Shown here piece after piece: positions 20,188 through 29,692 of a DNA stretch of 64,000 nt. Every line of letters starts with the position of its first letter. Position 1 is the first letter of the stretch. The notes beneath the pieces are model-generated. The model made no database searches. It was not told the origin of the DNA and was given only the letters and a program-made list of their open reading frames with translations. This DNA comes from Blastococcus fimeti (GTDB lineage: Bacteria > Actinomycetota > Actinomycetes > Mycobacteriales > Geodermatophilaceae), in the NCBI GenBank assembly GCA_900102115.1, contig FNAW01000003.1, forward strand, positions 62,001 to 126,000, in the 5' to 3' direction. Position numbers and translations under genes: made by a program.

Positions 20188-20928
20188 ATGACCGTGCACT
20201 TCATCGGGGCCGGACCGGGCGCACCGGACCTGGTCACCGTCCGCGCCGCCCGCATCATCGCCACCGCGCCGGTCTGCCTGTACGCCGGCGCCCTGGTGCC
20301 GCGGGAGCTGCTCGACACGGCGCCGCCCGGCGCCCGGCTGGTCGACACCGCCGACCTCGACCTCGACCGGATCACCGCCGAGCTGGTGGCCGCCCACGAG
20401 GCCGGTCTCGACGTCGCCCGGCTGCACTCCGGCGACCCGTCGGTCTACAGCGCGATGGCCGAGCAGATGCGCCGGCTCGACGCGCACGGCGTGCCCTACG
20501 ACGTCGTCCCGGGGGTGCCGGCGTTCGCGGCGGCCGCCGCCTCGCTCAAGCGCGAGCTGACCGTCCCCGGGGTCGGCCAGACGGTCATCCTCACCCGGAC
20601 GTCGGCCCGCTCCACGCCGATGCCGGAGGGGGAGGACCTCGCCACGCTCGGGGCCTCGCGCGCGACGCTGGTGCTGCACCTGGCGGTGCAGCGGATCACC
20701 GAGCTGGTGCCGGAACTGGTCCCGCACTACGGCGCCGACTGCCCGGTGGCGGTGGTCGCCCGGGCCAGCCGGGACGACGAGCTGATCCTCCGGGGCACCT
20801 TGGCCGACATCGCCGAGCAGGTCGCGGCGGCCGGGGTGAAACGGACCGCGGTGGTCATCGTCGGGGCGGTGCTGACCGCGGGGGAGTTCCCCGACAGCCA
20901 CCTCTACTCGACGACGCGATGCCGCTAG
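20188..20928 (+). CDS. cobM: CobM: precorrin-4 C11-methyltransferase
   Basis: SAM-dependent methyltransferase acting on C11 of precorrin-4. 246 residues, a typical tetrapyrrole methylase: VHFIGAGPGAPDLVTVRA at the N-terminus (SUMT signature 1), YAGALVPRELL, LHSGDPSVYSAMAEQM and YDVVPGVPAFAAAAA. ATG 20188 follows the cobL stop by 4 nt, so the two are co-transcribed. The last 4 bp overlap the stop of the convergent cbiD. Confidence 0.94.
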   Translation: MTVHFIGAGPGAPDLVTVRAARIIATAPVCLYAGALVPRELLDTAPPGARLVDTADLDLDRITAELVAAHEAGLDVARLHSGDPSVYSAMAEQMRRLDAHGVPYDVVPGVPAFAAAAASLKRELTVPGVGQTVILTRTSARSTPMPEGEDLATLGASRATLVLHLAVQRITELVPELVPHYGADCPVAVVARASRDDELILRGTLADIAEQVAAAGVKRTAVVIVGAVLTAGEFPDSHLYSTTRCR

Positions 20929-22007
20929 GCCCGTCCCACCACCGTGCCGCCGCGGTCGATGACCACGACGTCGACCTCGACCGGAGCGCCGCGGAGGACG
21001 CCGAGCGCGGTGGTCCGGGCGCCGGCCGCGACCAGGTCCCCGAGCGGGAACCCGGCGGCCGAGCACTGCTGGAGCGCGTCGAGCGCGGTGTTCGCCGCAC
21101 GGACGCCGTCCACCAGCGCCGGCGCACCCCCGGCGTCGCGCACCATCGCGGCCAGCGACTCCGTGGACACCTGGGAGCGGCCCGAGTGCAGGTCGAGGTG
21201 TCCGTCGGCGAGCTTGGCCAGCTTGCCGATGCCCCCGGCCACGGTCAGCCGGGGAACCGGGTGCCGGCGCAGGTACTTGAGGACCGCGCCGGCGAAGTCG
21301 CCCATGTCCAGCAGCGCGTCCTCGGGCAGGCCGTACAGCTCGGTGACCACGCGCTCGCTGGTGGATCCGGTGCACCCCGCGACGTGCTCGCGGCCGGCCG
21401 CGCGGGCCACGTCGATGCCGCGGCGGATCGAGTCGATCCACGACGAGCACGAGTAGGGGACGACGACGCCGGTCGTGCCCAGGATCGACAGCCCGCCGAG
21501 GATGCCCAGCCGCGGGTTCCAGGTCTTCCGCGCCAGCTCCTCGCCGTGCTCCACCGAGATCTCGACGACGACGTCGCCGGTGCCGCCGTGCCGCGCGGCG
21601 ACGGCGGCCACGTGCTCGCGGATGAACTGCCGCGGCATCGGGTTGATCGCCGGCTCGCCGACCGCCAGCGGGAGGCCGGGCTTGGTGACCGTGCCGACGC
21701 CCTCGCCGGCGCGGAAGGTGACCCCGGTACCCGGCTCGCCGGGCGTGACCCGCGCCGACACCAGCGCGCCGTGCGTGACGTCGGGGTCGTCGCCGGCGTC
21801 CTTGACGACGCCGGCGGTCGCGGCGCCCTCGGCGAGCCGCTCCGTGGCAAGCGCGAACGACGGGTGCTTGTCATGGGGCAGGTCGATCGTGACCGGGTCG
21901 GGGAAATCCCCGGTGAGCAGCGCGGTGTAGGCGGCGGTGGTCGCCGCGGTGGCGCACGCACCGGTCGTCCACCCGTAGCGCAGCCCCGTGGCACCGTCCC
22001 TGCTCAC
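20925..22007 (-). CDS. cbiD: CbiD: (cobalt-)precorrin C1-methyltransferase
   Basis: 360 residues with the CbiD N-terminus LRYGWTTGACATAATTAAY, the IDLPHDKHP and MPRQFIREHV regions and the C-terminal glycine-rich VAGGIGKLAKLADGHLDLHS. CbiD methylates C1 with release of the extruded two-carbon unit in the anaerobic pathway. Here it lies among oxygen-pathway genes (cobG, cobN) and no CobF is present in the window, so it probably supplies the C1 methylation. It is divergent from cobK with a gap of only 26 bp and convergent with cobM. Confidence 0.93.
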   Translation of the reverse strand: MSRDGATGLRYGWTTGACATAATTAAYTALLTGDFPDPVTIDLPHDKHPSFALATERLAEGAATAGVVKDAGDDPDVTHGALVSARVTPGEPGTGVTFRAGEGVGTVTKPGLPLAVGEPAINPMPRQFIREHVAAVAARHGGTGDVVVEISVEHGEELARKTWNPRLGILGGLSILGTTGVVVPYSCSSWIDSIRRGIDVARAAGREHVAGCTGSTSERVVTELYGLPEDALLDMGDFAGAVLKYLRRHPVPRLTVAGGIGKLAKLADGHLDLHSGRSQVSTESLAAMVRDAGGAPALVDGVRAANTALDALQQCSAAGFPLGDLVAAGARTTALGVLRGAPVEVDVVVIDRGGTVVGRA

Positions 22008-22033
22008 GGGACCAGCATGCCTGGGCGGCGCCG

Positions 22034-22765
22034 GTGACCGGCCGGGTGCTCGTCCTCGGCGGCACGGGCGAGGGCCGGCGGCTGGCGGAGGCGCTGGTCG
22101 CCGAGGGTGTCGAGGTGGTGAGCTCGCTGGCCGGGCGGGTGGCCGATCCGGTGCTGCCCGCAGGGGAGGTGCGGGTCGGTGGGTTCGGCGGCGCCGCCGG
22201 GCTGGCGGCCTGGCTGCGGGCGCACCCCGTCGCCGCCGTCGTCGATGCGACCCACCCCTTCGCGACGACCATGACGGCCTCCGCCGCCGAGGCCTGCGCC
22301 GTCACCGGGCACCCGCTGCTGCGGCTGCAACGACCCGGCTGGGCCGAGCACCCCGGTGACGACTGGCGGTGGGTGGACACGCTGGAGGAGGCCGCGGCCG
22401 CGGTGCAGGGATTTGGGTCGGTCTTCCTCACGACGGGCCGGCAGGGGCTGGGCGCGTTCGCCGGCCTCACCGCGCGCTGCCTCGTGCGCTCGGTCGACCC
22501 GCCGGCGCCGCCGCTTCCCGGACGGACCACGGTCGTCCTCGCCCGCGGTCCGTTCACCGTCGAGGAGGAGCTGGCTCTTCTCCGCGAGCACGCCGTCGAC
22601 GTCGTCGTCACCAAGGACAGCGGCGGCGCCATGACCGCGGCCAAGCTCACCGCCGCCCGCGAGCTCGGACTGCCGGTGGTCCTGGTCCGCCGCCCGCCGC
22701 TGCCGCTCGGTGTGCCGACCGTCGCGACGGTCGACGACGCCGTCGCGTGGGTCCTCGGGCGGTAG
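22034..22765 (+). CDS. cobK: CobK: precorrin-6A reductase
   Basis: NADPH-dependent reduction of the macrocycle of precorrin-6A. 243 residues of the CbiJ/CobK family: the N-terminal VLVLGGTGEGRRLAEAL dinucleotide loop, VDATHPFATTMTASAAEAC, LRLQRPGW, VFLTTGRQGL and the C-terminal VVTKDSGGAMTAAKLTAARELGLPVVLVRRPP. The start is GTG 22034. It is transcribed alone, divergent from cbiD. Confidence 0.93.
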   Translation: MTGRVLVLGGTGEGRRLAEALVAEGVEVVSSLAGRVADPVLPAGEVRVGGFGGAAGLAAWLRAHPVAAVVDATHPFATTMTASAAEACAVTGHPLLRLQRPGWAEHPGDDWRWVDTLEEAAAAVQGFGSVFLTTGRQGLGAFAGLTARCLVRSVDPPAPPLPGRTTVVLARGPFTVEEELALLREHAVDVVVTKDSGGAMTAAKLTAARELGLPVVLVRRPPLPLGVPTVATVDDAVAWVLGR

Positions 22766-22766
22766 G

Positions 22767-23216
22767 TCAGGCGCGCAGCGTGCCGCCGGGCGCGGCGACG
22801 ACCGTCGGCAGGACGCGCGTCTCCCCGCAACCGGGGCCGTTGGGCTCGACCACCTCGACGGGCACGGTGCCGCTGCCGCGGTAGACCTCGGTCCCGGTAC
22901 CGGGATCGGTCAGGACGACGCGCACCTCCACCTCGTCCCTGCGGGGGACGTCGGGGCCGATCCGGCTGACGATCCCCCCGGCCGGACCCCCCTCGGCCCA
23001 GGGAGCGGGGGCACCGCAGTCGCCCTCCACGCAGAGCACGGCGTCGACCGACCGCAGGTCGACGTCGAGGCCGCTCAGGTCCACGGCCAGGGACGACTCC
23101 AGCATGACCAGGCTGCACACCTGGGGAGCGCCGCCGGTGCAGCCGGCCAGCAGGCCGAGCGGCACGGCAGCGAGCAGCCGGAACGCCGATCGGGTGCCCG
23201 GGGTTCGTCGCGCCAC
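22767..23216 (-). CDS. small putative lipoprotein
   Basis: A 149-residue exported protein with a signal peptide and lipobox GLLAGC (Cys near 25). The mature part is Val/Asp/Gly-rich and probably all-beta, with cysteine pairs (QVCSLV, VLCVEGDCGAP, GPGCGETR) that could form disulfides. I do not recognise a family. It sits tail-to-tail with cobK (1-bp gap) and 12 bp from the cobIJ stop, inside the cobalamin cluster, but nothing in it points to a B12 role. Confidence 0.7.
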   Translation of the reverse strand: MARRTPGTRSAFRLLAAVPLGLLAGCTGGAPQVCSLVMLESSLAVDLSGLDVDLRSVDAVLCVEGDCGAPAPWAEGGPAGGIVSRIGPDVPRRDEVEVRVVLTDPGTGTEVYRGSGTVPVEVVEPNGPGCGETRVLPTVVAAPGGTLRA

Positions 23217-23228
23217 CGGGTCAGCGTG

Positions 23229-24740
23229 TCACCGGGCGTCGTCCCGTGGGTAGCTCCGCGACGTCCAGACCAGGCCGGACGGGCCGACGCGGGTCTGCGA
23301 GGACCCGACTATCAGCAGGCAGCGCATGTCCACCGTCTCCGGGTCGAGCGCGCCGAGCGTGGTCACGGTGAGCCGCTCCTCGGGCCCGCCGACGTCCCGG
23401 CCGACGACCACGACGGTCTCGGCCGAGCGGGTCTCGAGCAGCACCCGCTGCGCCTCGCCGAGCTGGTGCGGGCGGTGCTTCGACCGGGGGTTGTAGAGGG
23501 CGATCACCAGGTCGGCCGCGGCCGCGTGCCGCAGCCGGTCGACGACGACGTCCCACGGCTTGAGGACGTCGGACAGCGACAGCACGCAGAAGTCGTGCCC
23601 GAGCGGAGCGCCGACCCGGGAGGCCACCGCCTGGGCCGCGGTGAGACCGGGCACGACGCGCACCGGCACGCCGGAGAACTCCGGCTGCCCGGCGACCTCC
23701 AGCACCGCGGCGGCCATCGCGAAGACGCCCGGGTCACCGCTGGACACGACCGCGACCCGACGTCCGGACCGCGCCAGCTCCAGCGCGTGGGCGGCCCGCT
23801 CCGCCTCGACCCGGTTGTCCGTGGGGAACCGCTCCTGGCGCGGGTTGGCCGGCACCCGGTCCAGATAGGGGCCGTAGCCGATGAGCACCTCGGCCCCGGC
23901 GAGCGCGTCGGCTGCCTCGGGGGTCGTCCAGTACCGCGCCCCCGGCCCGAGCCCCACCACGACGACCTCGCCGGCGGGCCCGTCGGCCTCGGCCGGCCGG
24001 CCGGGCACGGGCAGCTCGTCGGTCAGCGGGCTGGGCAGCAGGGCCAGCGAGAAGTACGGCACGCTCGCCGGGTCGACCTCGGCCAGCGGCATCGTGCGCT
24101 GGCCCTCGGTCGTCGCGCGCTCGACGTACAGGGCCCGGTCGAGGACGCCCGCCCGGTCGAACGCCTCGCGCACCTGCGGGAACGTGCGCCCGAGCTTCAT
24201 GACCGCGGCGGAGTCGGTTCCCGCCAGCCGCTCGGCGAGCTCGTCGGCGCCGAGCGTGCCGGGCAGGACGGTGAGCACCTCGTCCCGCTCGACCAGCGGC
24301 CGGCCGACGGCCGCCGCGGCGCCGCTGACGCTGGTCACTCCGGGCACCACCTCGGTCGGGTACCGGTGCGCGAGCCGCTTGTGCATGTGCATGTACGAGC
24401 CGTAGAAGAACGGGTCGCCCTCGGCCAGCACGACGACGTCCCGGCCGGCGTCGAGGTGGGCGGCCAGCCGGGCGGCGGCGGCCTCGTAGAACTCGTCGAT
24501 GGCGCCCTGGTAGCCGCCGGGGTGGTCGGTCGTCTCGGTGGTCACCGGGTAGACGAGCAGCTCCTCGATCTGACCCTCGCGCAGGTAGGGCGCGGCGATC
24601 CCGCGGGCCACCGACCGGCCGTGCCGCGCCGCGTGGAAGGCCACGACGTCGGCCGCGCCGATCAGCCGGGCGGCCTTGACGGTGAGCAGCTCCGGGTCGC
24701 CGGGGCCCAGGCCCACGCCGTAGAGGCGGCCGGTGCTCAT
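23229..24740 (-). CDS. cobIJ: CobIJ: precorrin-2 C20- / precorrin-3B C17-methyltransferase fusion
   Basis: Two tetrapyrrole methylases fused in one 503-residue chain. The N-terminal half ([53 protein letters not shown]) is CobI. The half from about 250 ([78 protein letters not shown] shortened here to its key parts) is CobJ, which also contracts the ring. The fusion is usual in actinobacteria. ATG 24740 overlaps the cobH stop as ATGA. Confidence 0.95.
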   Translation of the reverse strand: MSTGRLYGVGLGPGDPELLTVKAARLIGAADVVAFHAARHGRSVARGIAAPYLREGQIEELLVYPVTTETTDHPGGYQGAIDEFYEAAAARLAAHLDAGRDVVVLAEGDPFFYGSYMHMHKRLAHRYPTEVVPGVTSVSGAAAAVGRPLVERDEVLTVLPGTLGADELAERLAGTDSAAVMKLGRTFPQVREAFDRAGVLDRALYVERATTEGQRTMPLAEVDPASVPYFSLALLPSPLTDELPVPGRPAEADGPAGEVVVVGLGPGARYWTTPEAADALAGAEVLIGYGPYLDRVPANPRQERFPTDNRVEAERAAHALELARSGRRVAVVSSGDPGVFAMAAAVLEVAGQPEFSGVPVRVVPGLTAAQAVASRVGAPLGHDFCVLSLSDVLKPWDVVVDRLRHAAAADLVIALYNPRSKHRPHQLGEAQRVLLETRSAETVVVVGRDVGGPEERLTVTTLGALDPETVDMRCLLIVGSSQTRVGPSGLVWTSRSYPRDDAR

Positions 24741-25375
24741 TCGACGTCGCTCGCGATCGCGTTCACGGCCGCGGCGGTGATTGCGCTGCCGCCGCGCCTA
24801 CCGCGCACGACGAGGAAGTCGAGGTCGGAGGCGGCCAGCGCGTCCTTCGACTCGGCCGCGCCGATGAACCCGACCGGGATGCCGAGCACGGCGGCCGGGC
24901 GCGGGCCGCCCGCGGCGACCATCTCGAGCAGGTGGAACAGGGCGGTGGGGGCGTTGCCGATCGCGACGACCGCGCCGTCGAGGCGGTCGCGCCACAGCTC
25001 GAGCGCGGCGGCGGTGCGCGTCGTGCCCAGCTCGGCGGCGAGCCCGGGTGTGCGCGGGTCGTTGAGCGTGCAGAGCACGTCGTTGTCCTTCGGCAGCCGG
25101 CGCCGGGTCACCCCGGAGGCGACCATCTGGACGTCGCAGAGGACGGGTGCGCCGGCATCGAGGGCCGCCCGCGCACGCCCGACCACGGCGGGGGAGTACG
25201 CCACGTCCTCGACCAGGTCGACCTGACCGCAGGCGTGGATCATGCGCACCGCGACCCGGGCGACGTCGCCGGGCAGACCGCCGAGGTCGGCCTCCGCGCG
25301 GATCGTGGCGAACGACTGCCGGTAGATCTCGGCGCCGTCCTTCTCGTACTCGTACATGTGCTGCCGGCTCTCCAT
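24737..25375 (-). CDS. cobH: CobH: precorrin-8X methylmutase
   Basis: Moves the methyl group from C11 to C12 of precorrin-8X, giving hydrogenobyrinic acid. 212 residues with [20 protein letters not shown], the conserved [16 protein letters not shown] (active-site His), DVQMVASGV and the C-terminal [12 protein letters not shown] motif. ATG 25375 is chosen; an internal ATG at 25357 (MYEYEKDG) is also possible. It is the first gene of the cobH-cobIJ pair. The 76 bp between it and the HNH gene stop show no obvious promoter. Confidence 0.94.
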   Translation of the reverse strand: MESRQHMYEYEKDGAEIYRQSFATIRAEADLGGLPGDVARVAVRMIHACGQVDLVEDVAYSPAVVGRARAALDAGAPVLCDVQMVASGVTRRRLPKDNDVLCTLNDPRTPGLAAELGTTRTAAALELWRDRLDGAVVAIGNAPTALFHLLEMVAAGGPRPAAVLGIPVGFIGAAESKDALAASDLDFLVVRGRRGGSAITAAAVNAIASDVE

Positions 25376-25451
25376 CGCACTCGCTGCCGGCGCGGTCGAG
25401 CGCCGTGCGGGGGCGAGGCTACGTCCCCGCCATCGTCGGGCCCGCCGTCGG

Positions 25452-26696
25452 TCAGCCGGTGCGGAGGAGCTCGGGCGGGGCGCCCGTGACCGGGAGGACG
25501 ACGATCTCGGTGCCGTCGGGGCGCCAGGTGCGCCATCGGCCATCCGGTTGTCGTTCGACCCGGAACCCGTGATGAACCTTGGTGTGGTGGCGTTCGCAGA
25601 GGAGTGCCGAGTTCTCCAGCGAGGTGTCGCCGTCGTGGGCGAGCCACTCGAGGACGTGATGGACGTCGCACCAGTGGCTGGGGGCGTCACACCCGGCGAA
25701 GACGCAGGTGCGGTCGCGGATCTCGACCGCTCGGCGCAGGTGCGGCGGTACGACGCGGTGGGTGCGGCCCAGGTCCAGCAACTGCCCGTCGGGGCCCATG
25801 ACGACGCGGCTGACGACGCTGTCGCACGCCAGCCAGCGGGTGCGGGCGGCGGAGATCATCGCCCCGAACCCGGTGCGGCCGGCCCCTGCGCCGGGGTGGG
25901 GGTCCACCAGGTCGTCCAGGTCGATGACGACCGCCACGTGCGGCTTGACGGTCCGCATCGTCGGCAGGTCACCGGAGGCCAGCGCGTTGTCGGCCAGTTG
26001 GACCAGGGCGTCGGCCTGCTGCTGGGAGCGGGTGCGGGTGTCCCCGGCGGGGCGGGAGGCCTGCAGGATCGACTCGACCGCGGCCAGCACCTTCTCCCCG
26101 CCGATCGCATCGAGGGCGAACCGGCCGATGACCATGCCCTTGCTGTCACGTGCGGTGACGAGGCTGCGGGACTCGGTCGGGTCGGGCTCGTCGCCGTCGG
26201 GGTCCAGCCGGGCCAGGTAGTGCCCCACGACCTGCCGCAGCTCGGCGTGCGGTCGCGTCATGGCCACCTGCGCGAGTGCGGCGTCGATCGCGGCGACGTG
26301 GACGTCCTGCGCCTCGGCCGCCGCGAGGTTCTCCGCCGACGCCACGGGCGCCACGACCGACACGGCCTCGGCCGTCACCGCACCCGCCGACGCAGCCGCG
26401 GCCAGAGAAGGCAGTGCCTCCAGCGCGCGGCCGCTGCGCACCAGCCGGCCCGCCTCGCCCTGCGACAACCGGTGGTGGCCGCGCAGCCAGGAGGCCATCG
26501 ACGCCTTGCCGTCGTGCTCGGCCGCTCCGGCCAGCTCGCACTGCCGGACCGTGCGGGCGACCTCGGCGGCGAGCCGGTTCGCCGCGGTCAGCAGCGGAGT
26601 CAGCCGCTCGAGCAGCGCCGGCCCGAACTCCCCGTCCAACCGCTGGGCGGCGAGCACGTCGAGGGCCTCGGTCAGCTCGTCCACGACACCTCCCAC
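25452..26696 (-). CDS. DUF222 / HNH endonuclease (13E12 repeat family)
   Basis: A 414-residue actinobacterial 13E12-type protein: an N-terminal helical DUF222 region (about 1-300) and a C-terminal HNH nuclease module with zinc/metal ligands [37 protein letters not shown]. Members are often repeated or mobile and some are DNA-damage-induced in mycobacteria. The start is GTG 26696, or GTG 26684 preceded by GGGAGG. A near-consensus LexA box lies 4 bp upstream of 26696. It interrupts the cobalamin cluster between cobH and cobG. Confidence 0.88.
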   Translation of the reverse strand: MGGVVDELTEALDVLAAQRLDGEFGPALLERLTPLLTAANRLAAEVARTVRQCELAGAAEHDGKASMASWLRGHHRLSQGEAGRLVRSGRALEALPSLAAAASAGAVTAEAVSVVAPVASAENLAAAEAQDVHVAAIDAALAQVAMTRPHAELRQVVGHYLARLDPDGDEPDPTESRSLVTARDSKGMVIGRFALDAIGGEKVLAAVESILQASRPAGDTRTRSQQQADALVQLADNALASGDLPTMRTVKPHVAVVIDLDDLVDPHPGAGAGRTGFGAMISAARTRWLACDSVVSRVVMGPDGQLLDLGRTHRVVPPHLRRAVEIRDRTCVFAGCDAPSHWCDVHHVLEWLAHDGDTSLENSALLCERHHTKVHHGFRVERQPDGRWRTWRPDGTEIVVLPVTGAPPELLRTG

Positions 26697-26700
26697 CGAC

Positions 26701-26716
26701 CCGATCAGGTGTTCGA
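26701..26716 (-). promoter_or_regulatory. putative SOS (LexA) box of the HNH gene
   Basis: Minus strand TCGAAC-ACCT-GATCGG matches the actinobacterial LexA consensus TCGAAC-N4-GTTCGA at 10 of 12 defined positions, with a perfect left half. It is placed right at the start of the DUF222-HNH gene, where repression would be effective. Confidence 0.55.
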
Positions 26717-26891
26717 ATACTACCGCTCGAGAACGCTCAGTGCAGCGGATATCCCCAGTTCAGGGGCTTGTCCACAGATCTCGACGCCGGCTTGACGGGG
26801 TACGGTCGAGGCGCGACCTGACGGCCGATCGGTCGATGACTTCCGCCCGGACCGGCGGTCCAACGGTCGTCGACCACCCAGAAGGAGCGCC

Positions 26892-27536
26892 GTGACCCAG
26901 CTGTTGAGAGTCCAGAACTTCGTCGTCTCGAGCGACGGCTTCGGCGCCGGCGAGGGCCAGAGCATGGAGCGGCCGTTCGGCCACGCCGATCCCGGGACCA
27001 TGATGGCCTGGGCGGGAGCGACGGCGAGCTGGCCGAACCGGACCGATCCCGGCGGGAGCCGTGGGCTCGACGACTACTTCACGCGCGACTTCTCGCACAA
27101 CATCGGTGCCGAGATCATGGGCCGCAACAAGTTCAGTCCCCACCGCGGGCCGTGGGAGGACCACGAGTGGCAGGGCTGGTGGGGGGACGAACCGCCGTTC
27201 CACACGCCGGTCTTCGTGCTGACCCACCATCTGCGCCCCTCGTTCACGCTCTCGGACACCACGTTCCACTTCGTCGACGGGGAACCGGCCGAGGTGCTCG
27301 AGCAGGCCCGGCACGCGGCACAGGGCAAGGACGTCCGGCTCGGTGGCGGGGCGACGGTCGTCCGGGAGTTCCTGGACGCCGGACTCGTGGACACGCTGCA
27401 CGTCGCGGTCGCGCCGGTCGAGCTCGGTGCGGGGACACGACTGTGGGAGTCGCCCGACGAGCTGCTCGACCGCTACCACCGTGACGTGGTCCCCAGCCCG
27501 AGCGGCGTGACCCACCACCTGTACTGGCGGACGTGA
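26892..27536 (+). CDS. dihydrofolate reductase/RibD C-terminal family protein
   Basis: A 214-residue RibD_C/DHFR-like reductase, probably NADPH-binding. Features are the N-terminal FVVSSDGFGAGEG, MGRNKF (equivalent to the DHFR MGRKT loop), PVFVLTHHLRP and the nucleotide loop VRLGGGATVVREFLDAGLVDTLHVAVAPVELG given here by its key residues GGGATV. The GTG start 26892 is preceded by a strong AGAAGGAG site. The substrate is unknown; such proteins are rarely true folate enzymes. Its stop is 4 bp from the convergent cobG. Confidence 0.82.
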   Translation: MTQLLRVQNFVVSSDGFGAGEGQSMERPFGHADPGTMMAWAGATASWPNRTDPGGSRGLDDYFTRDFSHNIGAEIMGRNKFSPHRGPWEDHEWQGWWGDEPPFHTPVFVLTHHLRPSFTLSDTTFHFVDGEPAEVLEQARHAAQGKDVRLGGGATVVREFLDAGLVDTLHVAVAPVELGAGTRLWESPDELLDRYHRDVVPSPSGVTHHLYWRT

Positions 27537-27540
27537 CCGC

Positions 27541-28692
27541 TCAGCCGAGGCGGTAGCCCTCGCCGGTCGCCACGACGTCCACGACCTCGCCGGAGGGCCG
27601 GCCGCACCGGCGCTCGCACCCCACCCAGTGCTGACGGGCGCCGTTCGCGGGCAACGTCCCGGAGCGCACGGCGGCGACGGCGTCGGCGCGCACGTCCGCG
27701 AGCGACTTCGCGCAGCCGGGCCGTCCGGCGCAGGTGGTGACCCGGATCCAGGCGCTGCCGGGGTCGAGTTCCAGGCCCGCGGCCGCGAGGGCCGGGGCCG
27801 CTCCGGTGCCGGGCAGGTCGGGGACCGCGATGCTCCGCCACGGGGTGAGCTGCAGGTCGCCGGGGGCGGTCGCGGCGAGCAGGTCCGCCTGCGCGGCGGA
27901 CAGCCGGCCAAGCGGGACGACGGCGACCAGCGCAGTGCGGCCGTCGTCCTGGCGCACCGCTCCCGCCGGGCCGCCGGCCGGTGCGCGGGGAACGGTTCGC
28001 GGCTCGTCCCGGCGGCCGCCCAGCGCGGTCGCGATGCGCTCGCGGCCGTCGGTCAGCTCGGCGATCCGCCACGCCGTCCCGCCCTGCTGCTCCCGGACCG
28101 CGAGGAACGCCCGGGTCGCCGCCAGCGCGAGCGCCACGGCGCCGTCGGGACCGGCCCGCAGTCCGGTGTCGGTGCCGGCGAGGAGCAGTGCCACCGTGCG
28201 CGAGTCCAGCGCGAGGAGACCGACGTCGGCACCCAGTCCCGCGACGTCACCCCGCCCGTCGTCGAAGGCGGCGAGGAAGCGGCCGGGGAGCGCGGCGAGC
28301 CGGGGATCGGCGCACAGCCCCGTGTCGAACGCCGGCACCCAGGAGCGCACGTCGAGCAGGCCGCCGACCCGGCCGCTGAGCACGCTGGCAAGGACGTTGC
28401 GCGCCGTCTCGTGGGTGGCGCTGGGCAGCAGGCCGACGGCGGCCAGCCGGTCGCCGAGCTCCGGCTCCGACCCCGGCCGCAGGCCGCGGAGCTGCACGTT
28501 CCCCCGGCTGGTCAGCTCGAGCGCGCCGTCGCCCAGGTCGCGCGCGGCGGCGGCGAGGACGCGCAGCTGGCCCGGGGTGAGAGCGCCTCCGGGCACCCGC
28601 ACGCGGGCGAGGGCGCCGTCGGCAGCGGGGTGCGTCTGCAGGGCGCCGGGGCAGGCGTCGGCCCGGTCACGGGGGATCGGGATGGCGTCCAT
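27541..28692 (-). CDS. cobG: CobG: precorrin-3B synthase
   Basis: Oxygen-dependent monooxygenase that hydroxylates C20 and forms the gamma-lactone of precorrin-3B, the diagnostic step of the aerobic pathway. 383 residues built of sulfite/nitrite reductase-like half domains (LELTSRGNVQLRGL; THETARNVLASVLSG). The 4Fe-4S ligands are TCAGRPGCAKS and GCERRCGRP near the C-terminus. ATG 28692 is chosen. It is divergent from the BtuF-like gene over 72 bp. Confidence 0.9.
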   Translation of the reverse strand: MDAIPIPRDRADACPGALQTHPAADGALARVRVPGGALTPGQLRVLAAAARDLGDGALELTSRGNVQLRGLRPGSEPELGDRLAAVGLLPSATHETARNVLASVLSGRVGGLLDVRSWVPAFDTGLCADPRLAALPGRFLAAFDDGRGDVAGLGADVGLLALDSRTVALLLAGTDTGLRAGPDGAVALALAATRAFLAVREQQGGTAWRIAELTDGRERIATALGGRRDEPRTVPRAPAGGPAGAVRQDDGRTALVAVVPLGRLSAAQADLLAATAPGDLQLTPWRSIAVPDLPGTGAAPALAAAGLELDPGSAWIRVTTCAGRPGCAKSLADVRADAVAAVRSGTLPANGARQHWVGCERRCGRPSGEVVDVVATGEGYRLG

Positions 28693-28764
28693 GGCGGCGT
28701 CGAGGCTACGTGCGAGCGGGATCGGCGTCGGCGCGCCGGCCGGGGCGCGTGCCAGGCTGGCCGG

Positions 28765-29646
28765 ATGCGCGTCGTCTCGCTCCTGCCCTCGGCGACCGAG
28801 ATCGTCTACGCCCTCGGGCTCGCCGACCAGCTCGTCGGCGTCACCTTCGAGTGCGACGAGCCGCCCGCGGCCCGCCGCGAGAAGGCGGTGGTCGTCGGCG
28901 GGCTGGACACCGCAGGCATGACCCCGGCGGAGATCGACGCCTCCGTGCGCCGCCGGCTCGCGGCGGGGGAGGACCTCTACACGCTGCACGAGGGCGCGCT
29001 CGCCGCGCTCGAGCCCGACGTGATCCTGACCCAGGACCTGTGCCGCGTCTGCGCCCTGCCGTCGGGTGCCGTCGACGCGGCACTGGCCCACCTGGGTTGC
29101 CGGGCCGACGTCGTCGCTCTGGACCCGTACACGCTGGACGAGGTCCTCGCGACGATCACCACGGTCGGCCGGCACCTGGGCGTCCCCGGACGCGCCGAGG
29201 AGCTGGTCGCCGCGCTCCGGGCCCGGCTGGCCGCGGTCGCGGCCCGCGTCGCCGGGCGGCCCCGGCCCCGGGTCGCGGTGGTCGAGTGGGTGGACCCGCC
29301 CTTCCCGGCCGCCCACTGGGTGCCCGACCAGATCGCGGCCGCGGGGGGCGAGCCCGTCGCCTGCCGCCCCGGACAGCGTTCCGTACCCGTCGACTGGGAC
29401 TTCTTCACCGCCGCCGACCCGGACGTCGTCGTGGTCGCGCCCTGCGGGTTCGGTCTCTCCGGTGCGGTGGACCAGGCGGCCACGGTGGCCGAGGCGCTGC
29501 CCGGCCGCGCGGTCTGGGCCATCGACGGCGACGCGGTGATCGTCCGGCCGGGCCCGCGGCTGGTGGACGGCGTGGAGGCGCTCGCGGCGCTGCTGCACCC
29601 GGACGCGGACGCCGGCGAGCCCGGTCTCGCCGTCCGCGTGGCCTGA
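28765..29646 (+). CDS. BtuF-like periplasmic-binding-fold protein without signal peptide
   Basis: A 293-residue member of the BtuF/FepB metal-chelate-binding fold. The N-terminal MRVVSLLPSATEIVYALGL is characteristic of BtuF, as are EPDVILTQDLCRVCALP and the helical backbone near the middle. Unlike exported BtuF it starts directly with the fold and shows no signal peptide or lipobox, so it is probably cytoplasmic. No BtuCD genes are adjacent. A corrinoid-binding or chaperone role is inferred from its position immediately before the cobN riboswitch. Confidence 0.75.
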   Translation: MRVVSLLPSATEIVYALGLADQLVGVTFECDEPPAARREKAVVVGGLDTAGMTPAEIDASVRRRLAAGEDLYTLHEGALAALEPDVILTQDLCRVCALPSGAVDAALAHLGCRADVVALDPYTLDEVLATITTVGRHLGVPGRAEELVAALRARLAAVAARVAGRPRPRVAVVEWVDPPFPAAHWVPDQIAAAGGEPVACRPGQRSVPVDWDFFTAADPDVVVVAPCGFGLSGAVDQAATVAEALPGRAVWAIDGDAVIVRPGPRLVDGVEALAALLHPDADAGEPGLAVRVA

Positions 29647-29675
29647 CCGCTGCCGGTCGCGGGTGGCCGGGCCGG

Positions 29676-29681
29676 TAGCGT
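29676..29681 (+). promoter_or_regulatory. -10 element of cobN promoter
   Basis: TAGCGT about 7 nt before the expected transcript start of the cobN riboswitch leader. No convincing -35 hexamer is present. Confidence 0.45.
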
Positions 29682-29692
29682 GCGGCGCACAC

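Noticed and set aside
20158..21450. Long open frames on the strand opposite cobM/cbiD and most other genes
   Set aside because: High GC leaves non-coding frames open; their translations are Arg/Pro/Ala-rich and show no motifs, while the genes they overlap are unambiguous.
26768..26776. TTGTCCACA, a match to the actinobacterial DnaA box
   Set aside because: Single copy with no cluster of boxes, no AT-rich stretch and no dnaA/dnaN nearby, so not evidence for an origin.
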